In this document: one piece after another, positions 57,621 through 64,000 of the stretch
Position numbering within the stretch: the stretch's first letter is position 1
Layout: each line of letters opens with the position of its first letter
Assembly: GCF_003065425.1 (NCBI RefSeq)
Contig: NZ_CP026949.1
Location: forward strand, 2,232,001 to 2,296,000
Source of the DNA: Mycetocola zhujimingii
Lineage (GTDB): Bacteria; Actinomycetota; Actinomycetes; Actinomycetales; Microbacteriaceae
Direction of reading: 5' to 3'
Length of the DNA: 64,000 bases
The notes under the pieces: model-generated
Databases searched by the model: none
What the model saw: the letters and a program-made list of their open reading frames with translations, nothing else
Told to the model about the DNA's origin: nothing
Made by a program: the position numbers and the translations under genes

Positions 57621-58250
57621 TCAGTCCAGAGATTCCTGGCGCCAGAGGCGTGCGCAGCTCGTCAGGTCCTGGGCGAGTGTCGAGAGCCGGAGGGCACGCG
57701 TCGTGAGGTCAAGCGACCTGACCGGTTCGGCAGCGTCAGCGTCGTCGGCGACGCTCGCGCATCCGGCAGCCGACACCCGGCAGAATGCCGCAGCGCGTTC
57801 GAGCGCAACGGCGAAGTCGCCCTCGAACAACCCGCGAAGAATCTGATCAGCCAGTGTGACGATCTCCGTAGGACCCGTTGGGATGGATGCACCGGCAACA
57901 ACCGGGTCGATGGTCTGCATCACTTCGGTCCCCCGTGTGAAGAGGAAACTGGCCGAGTGCGGGTCTTCGCGGATCATGAGCTGCAGCAGGTAGATGCGCC
58001 AGAGTGCGCCTGGCAGGCTGCGGGGCGTTGCGTGCGACCACAGTTCGGCGATCGCATCGATGCCGTTTTCTTCCGTGTACGCGACGAGCCGGTCGATGAC
58101 GCCTGGATCGGGATCGTCCCGCACCCGGGACAACAGCGCCACCGCGGTCTCATGCGCGATCCGGCTCGACTCCGCAGGATCGATACCACCGACGAACGAT
58201 TCGAAAACCCGCCCGGGGAACTTGGTTGGCTTGTGGAAATCTTCAGCCAT
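57621..58250 (-). CDS. conserved actinobacterial hypothetical protein
   Basis: A 209-residue alpha-helical protein beginning MAEDFHKPTKFPGRVFESF, a conserved actinobacterial family of unknown function that is sometimes mislabelled as an RNA polymerase subunit. It contains SLPGALWRIYLLQLMIREDP and LADQILRGLFEGDFAVALER. No membrane segment or catalytic motif is recognised. I prefer the ATG at 58250 with AGAGAGG 9 nt upstream; ATG 58256 is adjacent. Confidence 0.75.
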   Translation of the reverse strand: MAEDFHKPTKFPGRVFESFVGGIDPAESSRIAHETAVALLSRVRDDPDPGVIDRLVAYTEENGIDAIAELWSHATPRSLPGALWRIYLLQLMIREDPHSASFLFTRGTEVMQTIDPVVAGASIPTGPTEIVTLADQILRGLFEGDFAVALERAAAFCRVSAAGCASVADDADAAEPVRSLDLTTRALRLSTLAQDLTSCARLWRQESLD

Positions 58251-58353
58251 CTGCATCCGCCTCTCTCATCGCAAGGTTCAACGTTACTCCGCGGAAAGTA
58301 TGCCCAAGTGGTCAAATCACTCAGCGGGAACCGGTAGATTAGAGGGGTTGTTG

Positions 58354-58426
58354 GGGCCTCTAGCTCAGTTGGTAGAGCATCGGACTTTTAATCCGCGGGT
58401 CGCCGGTTCGAGCCCGGCGGGGCCCA
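58354..58426 (+). tRNA. tRNA-Lys (anticodon TTT)
   Basis: The acceptor GGGCCTC pairs with GGGGCCC (one T-G). The D arm is GCTC/GAGC, anticodon stem TCGGA/TCCGC flanks loop CTTTTAA, and the T arm is GCCGG-TTCGAGC-CCGGC. The anticodon TTT reads AAA. A73 is present and CCA is not encoded. TAGATT at 58335-58340 is a likely -10. Confidence 0.95.
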
Positions 58427-58717
58427 CCCTCGCGAAATGCTCGCGGCATTGCCGCGATTCACCCGGCGCTGGCGTCGCCCAGTTGGCCTTGGCGACTGAA
58501 CGCATCGCAGCACGACGGTTCCCGTTACGACGACGCCCGGTTAACAGGAGATCGCACGCCTTTAAGGATCAAATCGTCGATTTCATCCTGCTAATCGCAC
58601 TATTTCCTGCGATGCAGGCGAGCGGATGCCACGGCGCACGTCGTCAACAACGCAAAGGCCGATGGACTGTCACCGGCGCCGTCGCGCGCCGCACTGTGGC
58701 GACGCAAGTGGGACGTT
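58427..58717. other. intergenic region downstream of tRNA-Lys
   Basis: About 290 bp with a short hairpin TCGCGGC-ATT-GCCGCGA (58441-58457) that may end the tRNA transcript. An A+T-richer patch lies around 58560-58620. I see no convincing ORF, repeat or second RNA gene here. Confidence 0.5.
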
Positions 58718-58876
58718 CTATCGCTTGGCGAGAACGTGGGCCGGGATCGCGAATGCAATCGAGACAACAATGATGCCGGCGAAGAAGATGATGGCCTGGA
58801 AGCTCGTCACCGTGAACGCCAGAGCGAAGAGGTAGATGCCGACGAGGAACAGCACGATAGAGAACGCGAAAGCCAT
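58718..58876 (-). CDS. 52-residue two-helix membrane protein
   Basis: An ATG-started ORF with TACACT 6 nt upstream (leaderless style) encodes MAFAFSIVLFLVGIYLFALAF and a second hydrophobic helix ending AFAIPAHVLAKR. The hairpin-like topology with a basic end is typical of small membrane proteins of this family. It lies 21 bp after the LysR gene on the same strand. No function known. Confidence 0.6.
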   Translation of the reverse strand: MAFAFSIVLFLVGIYLFALAFTVTSFQAIIFFAGIIVVSIAFAIPAHVLAKR

Positions 58877-58897
58877 GTGCCCAGTGTAACCACCTTC

Positions 58898-59830
58898 TCA
58901 ACCCTCGCGCGGCACGTCCTGGCCTGCTCCCCCGCGGGCAACGAGGGCCTCGAGTTCGCGACGCACGAGCTGCAAACCGGGATTCGCGGTCGTCGAGCGG
59001 CGCCACGCCAGTTCGACCTGACGGTACGGCACCGGGTCGACGATCGGAACGGCGACGACGGTCGGCGGAAGGAGGTCGCGTCCGAGCCTCGGCACGAGTG
59101 CGACGGCCGCCTGTTGCTCCACGAACGCGACGTGGGTGGAGAAGTCACCGTCGTAGTAGGCGATCTTTGCGCGGTGTCCGGCGCCGGCGAACAGCTGGGT
59201 GAGTCCCTCGTGGCAGATCGTGCCGACCGGGGTCGAGACCCAGGTCTCCTCGGCGATGTCGGCGGGCGTGACCGCGTCCCGGGACGCGAGCGGATGCTCA
59301 GCGTGGAGCAGGACGTCGACCCGGTCAACGCACAGCGCCGTCGCGGTCAACGACGCAGGCACGTCGAGGGCGACGGTGCTCCAGTTGTGCACGAGGGCCA
59401 GTTCGGCGCCGCCTCTTTCGACGAGGGCGAGGCTGTCCCACGGGTCCAGTTCGATGAGCGTGAGCGCGAGATGGGGCGCGATCCGGCTGAGTCGGCCGAG
59501 GAGCGGTGCGATGAGCCCGCGGTTTGCAGTGGAGAACGAGGCGATCCGCAGGGTGCCGTGAATGGGCGCATCGGGCAGCTGGGCGAGGCTTTCCAGTTCC
59601 TCGAGGTCGGCGAGCAGCGCGACCCCTTTTTCCGCCAGCAGTCGCCCGTGCTCAGTGAGCAAAACGCTGCGGCCGACCCGCTCCAGGAGTTTCGCGTTGA
59701 TCTGCCCCTCGAGCCGCTTCACCTGCTGGGAGACAGCGGACGGAGTAAAGCCCAATGACTCGGATGCCGCGACAACGGTCCCGTGATCGCGGACAGCGAT
59801 GAGCGCACGCAGGTTCTCCAGATCGATCAT
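58898..59830 (-). CDS. LysR-family transcriptional regulator
   Basis: A 310-residue regulator. The N-terminal winged helix-turn-helix contains VVAASESLGFTPSAVSQQVKRL and the C-terminal periplasmic-binding-like effector domain starts at GTLRIASFSTANRGLIAPL. It is divergent from the EamA exporter gene, whose expression it probably controls. The effector is unknown. Confidence 0.92.
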   Translation of the reverse strand: MIDLENLRALIAVRDHGTVVAASESLGFTPSAVSQQVKRLEGQINAKLLERVGRSVLLTEHGRLLAEKGVALLADLEELESLAQLPDAPIHGTLRIASFSTANRGLIAPLLGRLSRIAPHLALTLIELDPWDSLALVERGGAELALVHNWSTVALDVPASLTATALCVDRVDVLLHAEHPLASRDAVTPADIAEETWVSTPVGTICHEGLTQLFAGAGHRAKIAYYDGDFSTHVAFVEQQAAVALVPRLGRDLLPPTVVAVPIVDPVPYRQVELAWRRSTTANPGLQLVRRELEALVARGGAGQDVPREG

Positions 59831-59841
59831 AAAGCGATGCT

Positions 59842-59882
59842 ACGTGGTCAGCGGAAGAAAGCATTGCTTGTTGCACGTGGTC
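59842..59882. promoter_or_regulatory. repeated ACGTGGTC in the LysR-EamA divergent region
   Basis: ACGTGGTC at 59842-59849 and 59875-59882, same orientation, about three helical turns apart. Placement between a LysR gene and its divergent partner suits an operator. The match to the T-N11-A rule is not clear. Confidence 0.35.
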
Positions 59883-59894
59883 CGTAACGGAACG

Positions 59895-60854
59895 ATGGGA
59901 ACCGTGACCCTCAAACACAGCCTGCTCGCCTTGCTCGTCGCCCTGATCTGGGGACTCAACTTCGTCGTCATCGATGAAGGGCTCGACGGGATGCCTCCGC
60001 TGCTGTTCGTCGCGCTGCGCTTCGTGCTCGTCGCCATTCCCGCCGTGTTCTTCATCCGGCCGCCTCAGATCGGCTGGAGGAACATCCTGGCCATCGGCTC
60101 CTTCCTGAGCTTCGGGCAGTTCGCGCTGCTCTACCTGGCCCTTCACCTCGGCATGCCGGCCGGCCTCGCCTCGCTGCTCCTCCAGACCCAGGTCATCCTC
60201 ACCGTCCTGATCGCGGCCGGTGTCCTCGGCGAACGCCCGACGCCACGCCAGTTGATCGGCGTAGTGGTCGGAACTCTCGGGCTCGGGATCGTTGTCGTCG
60301 GGCACAGCATCGTCGCTCCCTGGGTGCCGCTCGTCATCACGTTGGGCGCCGCTCTGTCGTGGGCGATCGGTAACGTGCTCAGCCGCCGCGCGAAGGTGGC
60401 ATCCGGGCTCTCGCTCGTCGTCTGGTCAGCGCTGGTCGTCCCGCTGCCGAGCGCCGCGCTCGCGGTTCTGCTCGATGGGCCGGATGCCGTTGGGTACGCA
60501 CTCACTCACCTGTCACTGGTCTCCATACTGAGCACGCTGTACACGGCGGTCGCCGCATCACTGGTCGGGTACGGCATCTGGAACTCGCTGATGGCGCGGT
60601 ATCCGACCAGTGCCGTTGTTCCGTTCACTCTTCTCGTGCCCGTCATCGGTATCGCTGCGGCGTGGCTGGTGCAGGGCGAAGTGCCCACCCTGACCGAGAT
60701 TCTCGGCGGTGCTGTCATGCTCGCCGGCCTCGCCACCGCGGTGATCACCACGGGCAAGGGCTCCGGATCACTGAAAGTCCCGCGACCGGGTGCTCGCACT
60801 GAGCGGAAGCTGTTCAATCCGGTCGGCAAGCAGGTTGACGATGCCCTCGGGTGA
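59895..60854 (+). CDS. EamA/DMT family transporter
   Basis: A 319-residue membrane protein with ten hydrophobic segments in two EamA repeats. The first begins LLALLVALIWGLNFVVIDEG, and the second contains ALSWAIGNVLSRRAKV. The family exports amino acids or other metabolites, substrate unknown. ATG 59895 is preferred over the upstream frame. The last 87 bp overlap the convergent 3' end of dnaE2, so the polar tail (VPRPGARTERKLFNPVGK) may be dispensable. Confidence 0.88.
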   Translation: MGTVTLKHSLLALLVALIWGLNFVVIDEGLDGMPPLLFVALRFVLVAIPAVFFIRPPQIGWRNILAIGSFLSFGQFALLYLALHLGMPAGLASLLLQTQVILTVLIAAGVLGERPTPRQLIGVVVGTLGLGIVVVGHSIVAPWVPLVITLGAALSWAIGNVLSRRAKVASGLSLVVWSALVVPLPSAALAVLLDGPDAVGYALTHLSLVSILSTLYTAVAASLVGYGIWNSLMARYPTSAVVPFTLLVPVIGIAAAWLVQGEVPTLTEILGGAVMLAGLATAVITTGKGSGSLKVPRPGARTERKLFNPVGKQVDDALG

Positions 60855-63800
60855 GCGTTCGAGGATTCCGCGCACGATCATCGCCGGTGCCTCGCGCGCC
60901 GTTCGCCGGTAGCGTCCCCAGACGCCGACGCTGCAGATCACGTTGACGAGGCCCGTCTCGTCTTCGAGATTCATGAAGGTGATGCCGCTCGCCGTCGCCG
61001 GTCGCTGCCGATGGGTGACGACACCGCCGACCTCGACCCTGCGTCCGGACTCCGCCGTCTGCAACTGCCCGGCGCTCAACACACCGCGCTCGGCGAGCGC
61101 CGAACGCACGTGTCGGATCGGGTGATCATCGGGAGTGACCCCGGTTGACCAGAGGTCGTTGACCACCTGCTCCTCATCGGTGAGCATGGCGAACAGTGGA
61201 GGCTGGACGGCGATGTGGCTGCCGTCGAGCTGGTCGGGTCGTTCCTGCGAGGCCTGGGCGGAATCCCACAACGCGCCGCGTCGAGAGAGTCCCATGCTGT
61301 CGAACGCTCCGGCCGCTGAGAGCGCCTCGAGCTGGGCAGAGTTGAGCCCCACCCGCCGTGCGAGGTCACGCATGTCGCGGTATGGCCCGCCTCGTTCGCG
61401 CTCGGTGACGATCTGTTTCGCCTTGCGCTTTCCGATCGAGGTGACCTCGGCGAGTCCGAGGCGCACGACGTATGCGCCGTCCCTGCGGTGATCGCCCGGG
61501 TCGAACGGCGCATCCCTGTCGAACGGCTGCACAGTGGGCTGTTCGGTCTCGATGCACGGATCGAGGCCGGTGGTCCGAACGACGCCGCGAACACCGTCGA
61601 GGGGTTCGAGTTCCGCCTCGACACCGGAAAGCTGGATATCGGGCCGCCGGGTCTCGACACCGTGACGGCGAGCATCCGCAACGAGGGACTGGGGTGAATA
61701 GAACCCCATCGGCTGCGCGCGGAGCAGTGCGGCGAGAAACGCCGCCGGGTAGTGCAGGCGCATCCACGCGCTCGCGTACACGAGCAGCGCAAAACTGATC
61801 GAGTGGCTTTCGGCGAAACCGAAGCTCGCGAAAGCCTGGATCTTTGAGTAGATCGTGTCTGCGTCAGCGCCCGTGATGTTGTTCTCTGCCATGCCCGCGT
61901 ACAACTTCTCCTTGAGTGAACCGATCTTTTCCTGCCCACGCTTCGATCCCATGGCCCGTCGAAGCAGGTCGGCGTCTTCGCCCGTGCACCCGCCGACGAC
62001 CATGGCCATCTGCATCAACTGCTCCTGGAAGAGCGGAACACCGAGGGTGCGCTCGAGCACCGGCTCAAGGTTGGGGTGAAGGTAAGTCACCTCTTCCACT
62101 CCCGTTCGCCTCCGGATGTACGGGTGCACGGCACCACCCTGAATCGGGCCGGGCCTGACCATCGCGATCTGGATCACGAGGTCGTAGAAGCTCCTCGGTT
62201 TCAGCCGCGGCAGCATGCCCATCTGCGCGCGGCTCTCCACCTGGAACACCCCGACGCTGTCTGCTCGGCAGAGCTGGTCGTAGACACCCTGCTCTTCCTT
62301 CGGCATCGACTGGAGGTCCCACCGTTCACCGCAGTGTTCATCGACGAGATCGAAGGAGTACTGCAGCGCGGCGAGCATGCCGAGACCGAGCAGGTCGAAC
62401 TTGACCAGCCCCATCCAGGCGCAGTCGTCTTTGTCCCACTGCAGAACTGTCCTGCCGTCCATCCGCGCGTGCTCGATCGGGCAGACCTCTCCGACGGGCC
62501 GGTCGGTGAGCACCATTCCCCCTGAGTGGATGCCGAGATGGCGGGGGAAGGTCAGCACCTGGGAGGCCAGGTCGATGACGGGCGCCGGAATGTCGTGGTC
62601 GTCGCTCGAGGTGAGCGCGCCCCACCGTTCCACCTGTTTCGACCAGGCATCCTGCTGGCCGGGGCTGTGGCCGAGCGCCTTGGCCATGTCGCGCACGGCG
62701 AACTTCGGCCGGTAGGTGATCACGTTCGCTACCTGGGCGGCGTTGAACCTGCCGTATTTCTCGTAGACGTGCTGGATCACCTCCTCACGGCGATCCGAAT
62801 CGAAGTCGACGTCGATGTCGGGTTCTTCCTCGCGCATGCTGGAGAGGAACCGCTCGAACGGCAGGCCGTACTTGATCGAGTCGACGGCGGTGATGTCGAG
62901 CAGGTAACAGACAGCGGAGTTCGCGGCGGATCCGCGCCCCTGGCACAGAATGCCGCGACCGCGGGCGAACTGAACGATCTCGTAGACGATGAGAAAGTAA
63001 CCGGGAAAGTCTTTTTGCTCGATCACGTCGAGCTCGCGTGCGATCCGGTCGGTGACCGCGGCGTCGGCGTTCGGGTACCGCCTGGCCGCACCCTGCCAGG
63101 TCAGTTCTCGCAGCCAGCTCATCGGGGTGTGTCCGTCGGGAACCTCCTGGAGCGGAAGCCCCGGCTTCACACTCCGCAGCCGGAACGCGAGCTGGTCGGC
63201 GATCTCAACGGTGCGCGCAACCGCGCCAGGGTACCGGGCGAACCGCCGGGCCATCTCGGCACCGCTCCGCAGATGGTGCGAGCCGGATGCCGGCAGCCAG
63301 CCATCGAGGTCGTCAAGGCTCCTGCGGGCGCGCACGGCGGCGAGGGCTGAGGCGAGGTGATGCTGGGCGGGGGTGGCATAGTGCGCGGCCATCGTCGCGA
63401 CCACGGGCAGGTCGAGTTCCTCGGCGAGCGCAGCGAGGACGTCGTTGTGCGCGGTGTCGAGCGGGTTGCCATGGTCGAAGAGCTCGACGACGACGTTCCC
63501 CGCACCGAACAGCCTGACCAGTTCGTCGAGTTCGCGGCGCGCGCCGGCTTCGCCCTCGGCAATGAGGGCTCGCCGAACGGCGCCCTTGCGGCATCCGCTC
63601 AGCACAAGCCACGTGCCGTCTGCCGCTGAGGCGAGGTCCTCGATGTCGTAGCTCGGCTTGCCCTTCTCGGCGCCCGCGGCAAGCTGCGCCGAGGTGATCG
63701 CGCCGGCGAGCCGGTGGTAGCCCTCTTCCTTTCGGGCGAGGACGACGAGGTGGGTCCCCTCCGGGTCGGCTTCGCCGTTCTGTGGCTTGCTCAGGCCGAG

Positions 63801-64000
63801 CGAGAGTTCGGCACCGAAGATCGTCTTGAGCTCGGGATGTGCCTCCGCCGCTTCGGCGAGGTGCACGATGCCGTAGAGACCGTCATGGTCGGTGAGGGCG
63901 AGCCCGTGCAGACCCAGTCGAACGGCTTCCTCGACCAGGTGCTCGGGTGAGGATGCCCCGTCGAGAAAACTGAAATTGGAGTGGCTGTGCAACTCGGCGT
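60768..64000 (-). CDS. dnaE2: error-prone DNA polymerase DnaE2, 5' end beyond the window
   Basis: About 1077 residues are visible. The PHP domain begins AELHSHSNFSFLDGASSPEHL with TDHDGLYGIV. The polymerase core has GRGSAANSAVCYLLDIT, the catalytic Asp stretch EEPDIDVDFDSDRREEV and KFDLLGLGML. The C-terminal OB and tail end in STRSRDFQ, the usual DnaE2 end. It works in SOS translesion synthesis with ImuA' and ImuB, whose genes would lie beyond the right edge. The frame stays open to 64000, so the start is outside. Confidence 0.95.
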   Translation of the reverse strand, partial: AELHSHSNFSFLDGASSPEHLVEEAVRLGLHGLALTDHDGLYGIVHLAEAAEAHPELKTIFGAELSLGLSKPQNGEADPEGTHLVVLARKEEGYHRLAGAITSAQLAAGAEKGKPSYDIEDLASAADGTWLVLSGCRKGAVRRALIAEGEAGARRELDELVRLFGAGNVVVELFDHGNPLDTAHNDVLAALAEELDLPVVATMAAHYATPAQHHLASALAAVRARRSLDDLDGWLPASGSHHLRSGAEMARRFARYPGAVARTVEIADQLAFRLRSVKPGLPLQEVPDGHTPMSWLRELTWQGAARRYPNADAAVTDRIARELDVIEQKDFPGYFLIVYEIVQFARGRGILCQGRGSAANSAVCYLLDITAVDSIKYGLPFERFLSSMREEEPDIDVDFDSDRREEVIQHVYEKYGRFNAAQVANVITYRPKFAVRDMAKALGHSPGQQDAWSKQVERWGALTSSDDHDIPAPVIDLASQVLTFPRHLGIHSGGMVLTDRPVGEVCPIEHARMDGRTVLQWDKDDCAWMGLVKFDLLGLGMLAALQYSFDLVDEHCGERWDLQSMPKEEQGVYDQLCRADSVGVFQVESRAQMGMLPRLKPRSFYDLVIQIAMVRPGPIQGGAVHPYIRRRTGVEEVTYLHPNLEPVLERTLGVPLFQEQLMQMAMVVGGCTGEDADLLRRAMGSKRGQEKIGSLKEKLYAGMAENNITGADADTIYSKIQAFASFGFAESHSISFALLVYASAWMRLHYPAAFLAALLRAQPMGFYSPQSLVADARRHGVETRRPDIQLSGVEAELEPLDGVRGVVRTTGLDPCIETEQPTVQPFDRDAPFDPGDHRRDGAYVVRLGLAEVTSIGKRKAKQIVTERERGGPYRDMRDLARRVGLNSAQLEALSAAGAFDSMGLSRRGALWDSAQASQERPDQLDGSHIAVQPPLFAMLTDEEQVVNDLWSTGVTPDDHPIRHVRSALAERGVLSAGQLQTAESGRRVEVGGVVTHRQRPATASGITFMNLEDETGLVNVICSVGVWGRYRRTAREAPAMIVRGILERSPEGIVNLLADRIEQLPLSASTRSRDFQ

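Overview
The window reads as a chromosomal segment of a high-GC actinobacterium, most likely a member of the Microbacteriaceae. The evidence is the gene set: mycothiol synthase, GlnR, CarD, a WXG100 protein, DUF3263 and LytR-C proteins, SenX3-RegX3, a DipZ/SigK/RskA set and DnaE2, with no mycolic-acid genes. Many genes also lack a Shine-Dalgarno and carry a -10-like hexamer (TANNNT) 6-7 nt before the start codon, which suggests widespread leaderless transcription. The species cannot be fixed from sequence reading alone.

Layout. 0-9 kb: an SF1 helicase-like protein with broken ATPase motifs, a possible leader peptide and small basic protein, a DUF1295 membrane protein, tRNA-Arg, an HNH nuclease, an NlpC/P60 hydrolase and a DtxR-type metal regulator. 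8.8-17 kb: serC, DUF3027, a cold-shock fusion protein, the XPB helicase with its helicase-associated partner, and a RibD-like reductase coupled to a FolP2-type dihydropteroate-synthase-like protein. 17-24.6 kb: an OmpR-type two-component system, an orphan WXG100 gene, groEL with two CIRCE elements, cspA, LytR-C, DUF3263, msrB and a nitroreductase. 24.5-31 kb: transporters (DUF606, ThrE-type), tRNA-Thr, a DsbA-like protein, an orphan UgpC/MsmK-type ABC ATPase and a DUF4032 kinase-like protein. 31-35.2 kb: a minus-strand carD-ispDF-cysS-rlmB block.

35.8-51.4 kb is a nutrient-stress and phosphate region: regX3-senX3 divergent from phoU, gpmA, a methyltransferase, ygfZ, a nitrobindin-like protein, glnR-mshD, ppk-nudix and pstSCAB. 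PHO-box-like 11-bp direct repeats lie before phoU and before pstS. These genes form a coherent phosphate sensing (SenX3-RegX3-PhoU), uptake (PstSCAB) and polyphosphate storage (Ppk) unit.

51.6-55.9 kb holds sigK-rskA, dipZ and a fasciclin-domain lipoprotein. This matches the core of the SigK regulon of Mycobacterium tuberculosis (SigK/RskA controlling MPT70/MPT83 and DipZ). The dipZ-fasciclin divergent intergenic region holds two similarly built candidate promoters. 56-64 kb: a PAP2-diacylglycerol-kinase fusion, a conserved hypothetical gene, tRNA-Lys, a small membrane protein, a LysR regulator divergent from an EamA exporter, and the 3' part of dnaE2 running off the right edge.

Most of the window is ordinary core chromosome. 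I see no prophage, insertion sequence, CRISPR array or obvious defence island. The most interesting points are the ATPase-dead helicase-like protein, the SigK regulon cluster with candidate promoters, a 33-codon Cys-containing ORF ending in a perfect terminator, and the phosphate regulatory sites.
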